Assembly: GCA_030039695.1 (NCBI GenBank) | Contig: JASHVB010000774.1 | Span: 1-22,147, forward strand | Source: Acetobacteraceae bacterium | GTDB lineage: Bacteria; Pseudomonadota; Alphaproteobacteria; Acetobacterales; Acetobacteraceae | DNA: 22,147 nucleotides | Direction: 5' to 3' | Shown: piece by piece, positions 15,971 to 22,147 of the stretch | Layout of the letters: each line of letters starts with the position of its first letter | Position numbering within the stretch: position 1 is the stretch's first letter | Made by a program: the position numbers and the translations under genes | The notes under the pieces: model-generated | Told to the model about the DNA's origin: nothing | Database searches by the model: none | The model's input: the letters and a program-made list of their open reading frames with translations, nothing else

Positions 15971-16618
15971 GTTGCAAAGTTGCTGGCCTTGCCATGCACG
16001 GGGGTCGAGCAAATTGAACTGACCCAACTGGTCACGGCACTGAGGCAGGTGAACGCCATCGCTGCGGTGGTCGCGCCTAAATCGGCCGAGATCCCGGGCA
16101 TGAACCACCAAGACAAAGGCCACATGGTGGCGGTTGATTACGACCTTGTCAGCGCGAAGTCGGATGGGTTCGACGCGCTTGTTCTGGCTAATACCAACCG
16201 CCCCAAAAACCGACTCTCGCACGGGCTGAAGAGCCTCGCATTATCAGTTGGGTAACGTGGCGTCGAAGAGTCAGTCCTTCGGGCGGTTGGTATAACGGCT
16301 TGGTCACTCCGAGCGGGCTGCGCGCGAAACCGAAGCCCGTGGCGTTCGTGAAACATTTCGCCGATGCCCCGCAATCCGATCGCGGCGATCTGCCTCGGTC
16401 CTTGGACGCCGATCGAAGCGAACGGCGTGCGCTCGCGCCGGATGACGTCCCGGCCGTCGCTGCAGACCGACCTGCACAACGCCGGCGCGGAGGCGGACGA
16501 CCAGGAGGTGGTCCGTAACGATACGCTGGTGACATCGCGCAAGCCGGCTGATCTTCCGGCCTTCTGCCGGGGAAAGCTCGACATGTTCCGGGCGCCGCCG
16601 CAGCGACTCGTGGCGTAG
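15971..16618 (+). pseudogene. PfpI/DJ-1 family protein pseudogene, split by insertion and frameshift
   Basis: Three forward-frame fragments add up to one PfpI/DJ-1 (protease I, general stress protein 18-like) protein. Fragment 1 (15971 to about 16188) reads VAKLLALPCTGVEQIELTQ, then VVAPKSAEIPGMNHQDKGH and DGFDALVLA. Fragment 2 (about 16295-16367) reads GLVTPSGLRAKPKPVAFVK then HFADA. Fragment 3 (16364-16618) reads NPIAAICLGPW, SLQTDLHNAGAE, and DTLVTSRKPADLPAFC to TAG. A 101-bp element interrupts fragments 1 and 2. Between 2 and 3 an extra C in CCCC (16367-16370) shifts frame; removing it gives FADARNPIAAIC. The nucleophile Cys is kept, but the residue after it is Leu where the family has His (AICHGPW). 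No convincing start codon remains. Intact relatives run about 170-190 residues. The parent was probably a deglycase-like or stress protein. Confidence 0.85.
16192..16292. mobile_element. 101-bp MITE-like insertion with 12-bp terminal inverted repeats and TAA target duplication
   Basis: Left end TACCAACCGCCC (16192-16203) and right end GGGCGGTTGGTA (16281-16292) are perfect inverted repeats. Each is flanked by TAA (16189-16191 and 16293-16295). Inner arms GACTCT (16212-16217) and AGAGTC (16267-16272) also pair. The element has no coding capacity. Removing it with one TAA joins DALVLA directly to NGLVTPSGLRAKPKP in one frame and restores continuous PfpI-like coding. That is strong evidence of a real insertion with a 3-bp target duplication. 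The transposase source is unknown, and none is present in the window. Confidence 0.75.
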
Positions 16619-16625
16619 CCGTTGG

Positions 16626-17666
16626 TCAGGCGCGACGTATAAGCCTGCGGATGCGGTGGTTTTCGCTGTCCCCGATATAGACGGCGCCATCCGGTCCGAC
16701 AGCCGCGCCGTGCGGCCGCGCCAGCCCGGCCTGGCCCGCTGGACCGCCATCGCCACCCGCTCCAGCGGTCCCTGTTCCGGCAATCGTCGTCACGATCCAG
16801 TTGGCAGCGTCGATCAACCGGATCGCGTGATTTTCCGTGTCCACGACGAACACATTGCCGCTTCGATCGACTGCCATTTCCTTTGGAGCGTTGAACACGG
16901 CGAGTTTCGCATCGTTGCCATCACCGGAATAGCCGCGTGCGCCGGTGCCGGCGACCGTCTCGACGATGCCGTTGCGCACGCGACGGATGCTACTACCCTG
17001 GCGCTCCATCACATAGAGAGAACCATCCGGCGAGAACGCCACGGCGCGTGCGCCAAAAATGCCGGCCCGTGTAGCCGGTCCGCCATCGCCGCTATGTTGG
17101 GCCTCGCCTGTTCCGGCAAAGGTGCTGATCAGGCCCGAAGCCAGTTCGACAACCCGAACCCGATGATCGGCGACGTCGGCGATGAACAAGTGCGTTTCGT
17201 CGGGATCGAGCGCGAGGCCGTTCGGCTCCGCGAGGCCGGCCGATGCCGCCGCTCCCTCATCGCCGCTGTATTGACCAGATCCATCGCCGGCGAACGTCAC
17301 CATCTTCCCGGACGGATCGATCTGCCGCACGCGGCGGTTCAGCCGGTCGGCGAAAAAGATGGTTCCGCTGCGACCAATGACCACGCCATATGGCTCGTTC
17401 AGCAACGCGCCTACCGCGGGTCCATCATCTCCAGCGAAACCGCGTTCTCCGGTTCCGGCGATCGTGCTGATCGTACCGGTTCGCGCGTCAACGCGACGAA
17501 TGCGATGGTTGAATGTGTCGGAAAAAATCAAATTGCCGACTGCGTCGAATGCCAGATCAAACGGATTGTTCAGCAGCGCTGCTGCTGCGGGCCCGCCATC
17601 GCCCGCGCAGCCCTGTGCTCCGGTCCCCGCGAACGTGCTGATGATCCAGGGCGTTGCATTTGACAT
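16626..17666 (-). CDS. NHL-repeat beta-propeller protein
   Basis: The 346-residue protein is built of six NHL-type repeats. The turn motif (GDGGPA or variants) recurs at residues 22, 79, 135, 193, 248 and 305, a spacing of 55-58, each preceded by an AGTG-like turn and followed by strand motifs such as FNHRIRRVD and ENHRIRRL. Six blades fit a closed propeller. There is no signal peptide and no extra domain. The role is unknown: related proteins serve as binding scaffolds, or as lactonase- or lyase-like enzymes, but no catalytic residues can be assigned from this reading. ATG 17666 is preceded by GGGAGGAA on the minus strand. The open frame back to 17948 is not NHL-like. It is divergent from the 539-aa gene, with an 86-base shared promoter region holding an inverted repeat. 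Confidence 0.85.
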   Translation of the reverse strand: MSNATPWIISTFAGTGAQGCAGDGGPAAAALLNNPFDLAFDAVGNLIFSDTFNHRIRRVDARTGTISTIAGTGERGFAGDDGPAVGALLNEPYGVVIGRSGTIFFADRLNRRVRQIDPSGKMVTFAGDGSGQYSGDEGAAASAGLAEPNGLALDPDETHLFIADVADHRVRVVELASGLISTFAGTGEAQHSGDGGPATRAGIFGARAVAFSPDGSLYVMERQGSSIRRVRNGIVETVAGTGARGYSGDGNDAKLAVFNAPKEMAVDRSGNVFVVDTENHAIRLIDAANWIVTTIAGTGTAGAGGDGGPAGQAGLARPHGAAVGPDGAVYIGDSENHRIRRLIRRA

Positions 17667-17694
17667 GACCGCGTTCCTCCCGCCGACCACGATG

Positions 17695-17734
17695 GTTGTC
17701 GGACCCTGCATGTCAAGCCTAAGATACCGACAAC
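17695..17734. promoter_or_regulatory. Inverted repeat in divergent promoter, candidate operator
   Basis: GTTGTCGG (17695-17702) and CCGACAAC (17727-17734) are perfect 8-bp inverted arms with 24 bases between them, about 32 bp centre to centre, or three helical turns. They lie in the 86-base gap between the divergent NHL and 539-aa genes, upstream of the GGAGGA ribosome site at 17741-17746. This layout suits a regulator that controls both genes, but no regulator gene is in the window. Confidence 0.4.
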
Positions 17735-17752
17735 GCTCTTGGAGGAACCGAA

Positions 17753-19372
17753 ATGGACGTGCAGACCGAGGTCTCGAGAGAACGCGCCGAAGCAGGCAGC
17801 CTCTACGCCAGGCTGGAGGAGCGCATCGTCGCCCGCGACCAAGTCGGCGCCAGCAATGTCTATTACGACCTGGTCCGCGCCGGCCGGCCGTTGAACGAGA
17901 TCCTCGCCGAGGGCGTCCGTATCCATGCGCCGTACACGCATGTGCCATACCATGAACGCATTGATGACGGCTATCCGAACTTCGTCAACAACGATCACTG
18001 CCTGCTGAGCGCGCGCGCCACGCTCAATCTGTCGAAGATGCTGCCGGGTCATCTCTCGATGCTGCCGATGGCGCAGACGATCTGGTACATCCCCAGCGGC
18101 CTGGATATCTGGAACCAGAAGATCAACAAAGCGCCGGGGCACTATACCCGCATGCGTGGCAACCTCGGATCGGTCGAGGCGCCGCCGGCACCGGTGGTTT
18201 ATTGGCAGGATCAGGAGCCGCTGCACGAGAACGCGCCGTTGAAGGAACGCCTCAACAACTGGATGACGCAGGTACATCGCGGCAACGTTATCGACGCGTA
18301 TCGCTTGTTCCTTGGCCTGATGGAGCTGAAGGCGGATCGCAAGGAAGTGTTGGCCGAGATGTGCTTCGCCGGATTGATGGATGTGCAGGACCGAATTCTG
18401 CACAACCGCTCCTACACAACTGGCCACAAGGCCTATCGCGCACGTTCCACCGTGGAGATCGGCAACGCCATCGGCTGGGACAACCCGGCGGTGCATCACG
18501 TGGTTTATGCCGGGGCGCTGGATATCGCGGTGGGCCCGCGCTGGTATTCCACTTATGAACTTGCTTGCAACCTCGTGAAGATGAACATCGAGGGCGAAGC
18601 GCTGCATGCCGTGCCGTATGGCGGCGTCAGCGACCCCGAGGTTGCCGTGCTGCGCAACACCGGTGAAGTCACCCCGGCGGAAGCCGCCGAGCTAATCCGC
18701 GCGACGATCCGCGACGATGAGATGGTCGCGCTGGATTGCGTGACGAAGCTGATCAAGGGCGGCAAGAATCCGCGACGCATCCTCGATTTGTTGCAGATCG
18801 GCTGCGCGCAGGTCGTGCTGGAGACTCAGGCCGGTGAGTACTTCGACATGCCGCATCACTGCTATGAGTATTTGAACACGCTCGGATGGTTCTGGGACAA
18901 TTTCGATCATCCACGCCGGCTGCGCCTGCTCTACGTCGCCACGTCATTCCTCAATCGGACCGCGTACTGCCAGCGCGGACTCGGTGAGGCGCATCCGTTC
19001 ACTGCTAAGGCGCCGGCGGGCGCTGATCGGTTGACCGCGAAGCAGCTGCTGGAACGGGTCGACGCGGCGGTTTGCTCTTTGAACGGCCAGGAAAGCGCCG
19101 ATTGGACGCAGGCCTATCTCGACACTGGCGCCGATCGCGCCGCATTGGTGCAGTGCATCGCGCTGACAGCGACCAAGTTAGGCAACGATCCTCACAACCA
19201 GGAAATCGCCCAGTGCATGCTGATGGATTACGGCGTCAACCGGCATCCGGATCGCGGCAGGCTGCTGCTGTCGGCGGCCTATCATACGGCGATGCACCGT
19301 AAGTACGGAGATCCGCTGGAGCCAGCACGCCGCTTCGGCCAGGCGATGGACATCGCAGAGCTGGTGAACTGA
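17753..19372 (+). CDS. Unrecognised 539-aa protein, His-rich conserved-looking segments
   Basis: I do not recognise the family with confidence. The protein is soluble, mostly predicted helical, without a signal peptide or membrane segment. It shows several compact motifs of the kind found at metal or heme sites: HAPYTHVPYHERIDDG (His58, His63, His67), FVNNDHCLLSARATL (His82), HNRSYTTGHKAYRAR (His217, His225), NPAVHHVVYAG (His248, His249), PRWYSTYELACN, and MPHHCYEYLNTLGWFWDNFDH (His368, His369, His386). There is no nucleotide-binding loop and no Rieske or ferredoxin cysteine pattern. A good GGAGGA ribosome site supports ATG 17753. It ends 13 bases before the TauD-like dioxygenase, so they probably share an operon, which hints at an oxidative or metal-linked step. 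The metal-binding idea is inference from residue pattern only. Confidence 0.85.
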   Translation: MDVQTEVSRERAEAGSLYARLEERIVARDQVGASNVYYDLVRAGRPLNEILAEGVRIHAPYTHVPYHERIDDGYPNFVNNDHCLLSARATLNLSKMLPGHLSMLPMAQTIWYIPSGLDIWNQKINKAPGHYTRMRGNLGSVEAPPAPVVYWQDQEPLHENAPLKERLNNWMTQVHRGNVIDAYRLFLGLMELKADRKEVLAEMCFAGLMDVQDRILHNRSYTTGHKAYRARSTVEIGNAIGWDNPAVHHVVYAGALDIAVGPRWYSTYELACNLVKMNIEGEALHAVPYGGVSDPEVAVLRNTGEVTPAEAAELIRATIRDDEMVALDCVTKLIKGGKNPRRILDLLQIGCAQVVLETQAGEYFDMPHHCYEYLNTLGWFWDNFDHPRRLRLLYVATSFLNRTAYCQRGLGEAHPFTAKAPAGADRLTAKQLLERVDAAVCSLNGQESADWTQAYLDTGADRAALVQCIALTATKLGNDPHNQEIAQCMLMDYGVNRHPDRGRLLLSAAYHTAMHRKYGDPLEPARRFGQAMDIAELVN

Positions 19373-19385
19373 GCAGGCGGATGTC

Positions 19386-20279
19386 ATGACAATTGTAATC
19401 CGCGCCCTCGATCCTGTGTCTCGCCCGTTCTTCGCGGGCGAGGTCTCCGGCGTCGATATTACCCAGCCGTTGTCGGCGTCGGAGGTGGGGGCAATCTCGG
19501 CAGGCATGGACGAATTCGCAGTGCTGGTGTTCCACGACCAGCACTGTAGCGATGAAACACAACTTAAGTTCTCGGGCAATTTCGGCACGCTGGAGCTGGC
19601 GAGCGGCGACATCAACTGGGGCAAGGAACGCAGGCTGGCCTCGCCGCATGTCAACGACATCTCGAACCTGGACAACAACAACGCGGTGCTGGGGCGCGAG
19701 GACCGGCGGCGCTTGTTCAACCTCGGCAACCAGCTTTGGCATTCGGACAGTTCGTTCAAGGCGGTACCAGCGAAGTATTCTCTCCTGTCGGCGCGGTCGA
19801 TCCCATCGGCCGGTGGAAACACGGAATTTGCCGATATGCGCGGGGCGTATGATGCGCTGGACGACGAGACAAAGGCCGAGTGCGATCACCTGATCTGCGA
19901 GCACTCGCAGCTTTATTCACGCGGGGTTCTTGGCTTCACAGATTTCACTGAAGAGGATGTCCGCCGCTTCGCGCCCGTGCAGCAGCGGCTCGTGCGTCAG
20001 CATCCTGCTTCAGGGCGTAAGTCGCTGTTCCTGGCGTCGCACGCCGGCGGGATCGTCGGCTGGCCGGTGCCGGAAGCACGCGCCTTCCTGCGCGAGCTGA
20101 CGGAGCACGCGACGCAACGAAAGTTCGTCTATTCGCACATCTGGAAGCAATGGGACCTCGTGATGTGGGACAACCGAGCGACCATGCACCGCGCACGGCC
20201 GTTCGATGCAAACGAGGTGCGCGATATGCACCGCACCACGGTGGCGTGCGAGCGCTCCACGATGGCGGAGGCGGCATAG
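19386..20279 (+). CDS. TauD/TfdA family Fe(II)/2-oxoglutarate-dependent dioxygenase
   Basis: The 297-residue enzyme has the complete non-heme iron site: His119-x-Asp121 in LWHSDSSFK and the distal His268 in WDNRATMHRARPF. Arg283 lies 15 residues on, where the family binds the 2-oxoglutarate carboxylate. The N-terminus FFAGEVSGVDITQPLS is typical of TfdA/TauD. Members hydroxylate next to a sulfonate, ether oxygen or carboxylate, with decarboxylation of 2-oxoglutarate to succinate. The sequence around the iron (GNQLWHSDSSFK) looks closer to TfdA-type enzymes than to TauD, but substrate is not assigned. ATG 19386 is placed 13 bases after the upstream gene. A half-palindrome and a small EthD gene follow. 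Confidence 0.92.
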   Translation: MTIVIRALDPVSRPFFAGEVSGVDITQPLSASEVGAISAGMDEFAVLVFHDQHCSDETQLKFSGNFGTLELASGDINWGKERRLASPHVNDISNLDNNNAVLGREDRRRLFNLGNQLWHSDSSFKAVPAKYSLLSARSIPSAGGNTEFADMRGAYDALDDETKAECDHLICEHSQLYSRGVLGFTDFTEEDVRRFAPVQQRLVRQHPASGRKSLFLASHAGGIVGWPVPEARAFLRELTEHATQRKFVYSHIWKQWDLVMWDNRATMHRARPFDANEVRDMHRTTVACERSTMAEAA

Positions 20280-20295
20280 CGGGGGGTCAAATGTC

Positions 20296-20326
20296 ATCGC
20301 TTCGTCGCTGCGTTCCTTGCAATGAC
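20296..20326. repeat. Palindromic dispersed repeat, family A partial copy 3
   Basis: Read on the minus strand, this 31-base segment begins GTCATTGC and contains GCGACGAAGC. It aligns without gaps to 7686-7716 at about 25 of 31 bases. Only one half of the palindrome is present, between the dioxygenase and EthD genes. Confidence 0.6.
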
Positions 20327-20349
20327 CGCGCCCACGCAAGGATCGCCAC

Positions 20350-20691
20350 GTGATTAAGACTCTCTCCCTGCTGACCCGCAAGGACGGCATCACGCATGAA
20401 CATTTCGTAAAGCACTGGGTGGAGGTTCACGCGCCGCTGGCACATGCGGTGCCAGGGATCAGCCGCTACGTGCAATCGCACATCACCGGCACGCGCTCAC
20501 GCCCGGACATCCCGGACACCGACCTAGACGTTGATGGCATCGCCGAGCTGTGGTTCGAAGATGCCGAGGCCTTCGAGCGCGCCGCCGCCTCGCCGGAAAT
20601 GAAGCGGCTGACCGATGACGGCGCGCTGTTTATCGGCCGGATCAAGACCTATCTGATCGAGGAAGAGCAAATCATTCCGCGGCAGGGCTGA
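20350..20691 (+). CDS. EthD-domain protein (dimeric alpha/beta barrel)
   Basis: The 113-residue protein starts MIKTLSLLTRKDGITHEHFVKHW and continues VEVHAPLAHAVPGISRYVQ, the recognisable EthD-family opening, with the ELWFEDAEAFERAAASPEM helix later. EthD proteins are small ferredoxin-like dimers. One is required for ether degradation by a P450 system, others act as decarboxylases or isomerases, and many are accessory proteins in oxidative catabolic clusters. The start is GTG 20350, and no ATG fits. It follows the dioxygenase by 70 bases and probably shares its transcript. Its last 20 bases overlap the convergent cupin gene tail to tail (20672-20691). Confidence 0.88.
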   Translation: MIKTLSLLTRKDGITHEHFVKHWVEVHAPLAHAVPGISRYVQSHITGTRSRPDIPDTDLDVDGIAELWFEDAEAFERAAASPEMKRLTDDGALFIGRIKTYLIEEEQIIPRQG

Positions 20692-21199
20692 GCCTCGCTT
20701 CTTCCACCGCCTCGTACGGCAGGCGCGTCACGCGGTCCATGTTGATGCCTTCGATGCGCAGCAGCCGCGTCGCGCTTTCGCGGCGCGGCGAATGCAGCAC
20801 GTTGATGTCGTACAGGTAGGCATCGCCCGGACGCATCGCATAGTCGCGGATGCGGCGCGCCTTACCGGGCTTGCCATCGCTTGGACGCTCGAGGCATTCC
20901 CAGTCAGTCATGATCGTTTCGCCCGCGGCCTGTCCGTAAATCGCCCAGGACGGGCCATGGTCGTGCGGTTTGCTGCCCTTCGCGCCGGTGTAGCCATGCG
21001 CCAGAACGGTGAAGCCGAGGTCTGGGTCTTCGTACAGCACCTTGCGCTCCGGCGTGCCCTCCGGGATGTACTTCGCCACGAACTCCGGCTCGCGCAGCAC
21101 TTCGCGCACCAGGTCACGGACCTTTTCGCGGCCGGGCGTGCCTGGCTGGCTTGTCAGCGCGTCACGACACTCGGCGGCGAATTGCTCGATGGTGGTCAT
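20672..21199 (-). CDS. Cupin protein resembling cysteine dioxygenase
   Basis: The 175-residue cupin has metal ligands in the cysteine-dioxygenase layout: His79-x-His81 in SKPHDHGPSWAIYGQ and a later His136 in YDINVLHSPRRE, about 55 residues apart. The PHDHGPSWAIYG motif also occurs in a group of uncharacterised bacterial cupins, so thiol dioxygenase activity is possible but not established. It would be a cytoplasmic mononuclear iron (or other metal) oxygenase. Start ATG 21199 follows AGGAGG on the minus strand. It lies 24 bases after the unknown 140-aa gene, likely in one operon. Its stop overlaps the convergent EthD gene by 20 bases. Confidence 0.78.
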   Translation of the reverse strand: MTTIEQFAAECRDALTSQPGTPGREKVRDLVREVLREPEFVAKYIPEGTPERKVLYEDPDLGFTVLAHGYTGAKGSKPHDHGPSWAIYGQAAGETIMTDWECLERPSDGKPGKARRIRDYAMRPGDAYLYDINVLHSPRRESATRLLRIEGINMDRVTRLPYEAVEEARLSPAAE

Positions 21200-21223
21200 G
21201 GGCGGCCTCCTGGTTTCGTTCAG

Positions 21224-21646
21224 TTATCGACGATACGGGTAGCAGCGCGCGCGGTCCAGGGTCAGGCCGAAATGGGCACCAAGCGCCTTGATCGCGTCGG
21301 CGTGATCCGGATACGGATCGCTGTTGCCAGGTCCGACGATGATACAGCCGAAATCCGGGTCCCGCTTGCCACCCGGTGGCAGCATCGCGGTCACCAGCGC
21401 CTCGCCAGTTTCGTCTCGCAACGTCAGGAACAACGGCATGGCGCGGCGGATGTGCGCTTCCTTGCCGATGTCCTGCTCAATGAACACCGTCGTCACCGGA
21501 CGGAAACTTTCGGCCGCACGCTCCCGCTCGCGGCGGAAATGCTTTTCCACGGCGTGCCGCATTGCTTCGGACTCGCCAGCCGCCTCGCCTTCTGTGACGA
21601 GCTGAAACCACGTGCGATCACCGGGCGCATCGCAGATGTATTCCAT
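21224..21646 (-). CDS. Hypothetical protein of 140 aa
   Basis: I do not recognise this protein. It begins MEYICDAPGDRTWFQLVTEGEAA, has a charged helical segment rich in Glu and Arg (about 27-45), then RPVTTVFIEQDIGKE, a hydrophobic strand LFLTLRDETGEALVTAMLPP, and ends RCYPYRR. It has no signal peptide and no clear motif. ATG 21646 is preferred, and a GTG at 21679 is in frame but poorer. It is the first gene of a minus-strand pair with the cupin and diverges from the GMC oxidoreductase gene (94-base gap). Coding bias like its neighbours and close spacing support it as a real gene. Confidence 0.65.
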   Translation of the reverse strand: MEYICDAPGDRTWFQLVTEGEAAGESEAMRHAVEKHFRRERERAAESFRPVTTVFIEQDIGKEAHIRRAMPLFLTLRDETGEALVTAMLPPGGKRDPDFGCIIVGPGNSDPYPDHADAIKALGAHFGLTLDRARCYPYRR

Positions 21647-21740
21647 GCGTTCGACCCCTGTTTGGCCTGGACGTCCCACGCCGCGAGATTACGATGACCG
21701 CGGCCGTGGAGCAAATGCCGCATCGTGGATAGGGGGAAAT

Positions 21741-22147
21741 ATGACGCTGCAATCGAGCAGTCACGCCGCGGACACGTTCGACTACGTGATTGTTGGCAGC
21801 GGTGCCGCGGGCTCGGTGTTGGCGGCGCGTTTGACGGAAGACGCGGGCACGACGGTGTGCGTGCTTGAATGTGGTCCGCCCGACCGGCATCCTTTCATTC
21901 ACGTGCCCGCTGGGTTTATGAAGGTGCTCTACAATCCTGAATATACCTGGCAGTTCAAGACGGAACCGTCAGAAGGCACCGCTGGCCGCTCGATCGCCAC
22001 GACGCAAGGACGAACACTGGGCGGCTCGAGTTCCATCAACGGCATGATCTACAATCGCGGCCAGCGTGCCGACTTTGACAACTGGGCACAGCGCGGCAAT
22101 CGTGGCTGGGGCTATATCGACGTGCTGCCGTATTTCAAGCGCTCCGA
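21741..22147 (+). CDS. GMC-family FAD oxidoreductase, 3' truncated by window end
   Basis: The first 135 residues of a GMC (glucose-methanol-choline) flavoenzyme, open at the window end. The FAD loop is VIVGSGAAGS with Gly19-x-Gly21-x-x-Gly24, then RLTEDAGTTVCVLECG. The GMC signature TLGGSSSINGMIYNRGQ lies at 92-108, followed by ADFDNWAQRGNRGWGYIDVL. Full-length members are about 530-560 residues, so roughly three quarters lies outside. It would oxidise an alcohol using FAD (choline dehydrogenase-like subgroup), with substrate unknown. One oddity is LECG where most members have LEAG. ATG 21741 is preceded by AGGGGG at 21731-21736. It is divergent from the 140-aa gene. Confidence 0.9.
   Translation, partial: MTLQSSSHAADTFDYVIVGSGAAGSVLAARLTEDAGTTVCVLECGPPDRHPFIHVPAGFMKVLYNPEYTWQFKTEPSEGTAGRSIATTQGRTLGGSSSINGMIYNRGQRADFDNWAQRGNRGWGYIDVLPYFKRS

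Noticed and set aside
15797..16222. Reverse-strand frame of 141 aa in the region after the acylase gene
   Set aside because: The forward strand here carries recognisable PfpI fragments. The reverse translation has no family resemblance and crosses the end of the MITE-like element.

Overview
The window is a GC-rich, gene-dense stretch of what looks like a free-living Gram-negative bacterial chromosome. The high GC in third codon positions, the branched-chain-type (Liv) ABC importer, and dispersed palindromes of the type beginning GTCATTGCG and containing GAAGCAATC suggest an alphaproteobacterium (Rhodospirillales/Acetobacterales or Bradyrhizobium-like). That placement is inference from style, not from a marker gene. 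No rRNA, tRNA, CRISPR array, phage gene or transposase was seen.

Layout. (1) 1-5422 (+): an importer operon with a 5'-truncated LivH permease, a LivM-LivG permease-ATPase fusion, a LivF ATPase, a periplasmic binding protein with a Tat-like leader, and a metallo-beta-lactamase-fold hydrolase resembling N-acyl-homoserine lactonases. (2) 5423-6300: palindromes, then a short-chain dehydrogenase pseudogene on the minus strand. (3) 6392-7672 (+): a carboxymuconolactone-decarboxylase-family protein and a 3-hydroxyisobutyrate-dehydrogenase-like enzyme. (4) 7760-9767 (-): an SDR and kynureninase, overlapping by 8 bases. (5) 9844-15744 (+): ADP-forming acyl-CoA synthetase, a DadA-like FAD amino-acid oxidoreductase and a penicillin-acylase-family Ntn hydrolase, the last two overlapping as ATGA. 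(6) 15745-16618: decayed DNA containing a PfpI/DJ-1-family pseudogene broken by a 101-bp MITE-like insertion and a +1 frameshift. (7) 16626-17666 (-): a six-repeat NHL beta-propeller. (8) 17753-20691 (+): a 539-aa protein I do not recognise, a TauD/TfdA-type dioxygenase and an EthD-domain protein. (9) 20672-21646 (-): a cysteine-dioxygenase-like cupin and a 140-aa unknown protein. (10) 21741-22147 (+): the start of a GMC flavoenzyme, cut by the window edge.

The whole reads as an accessory catabolic region: uptake of a small amino-acid-like or organic-acid-like solute, ring or amide cleavage, oxidation, and CoA activation. The most coherent biochemical proposal is that the acylase splits an N-acyl compound, the DadA-like enzyme oxidises the released amino acid, and the acyl-CoA synthetase captures the released acid. 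The substrate cannot be read from the sequence. The best-supported unusual observation is the small insertion in the PfpI pseudogene: its conceptual removal together with one TAA target copy restores the reading frame exactly.
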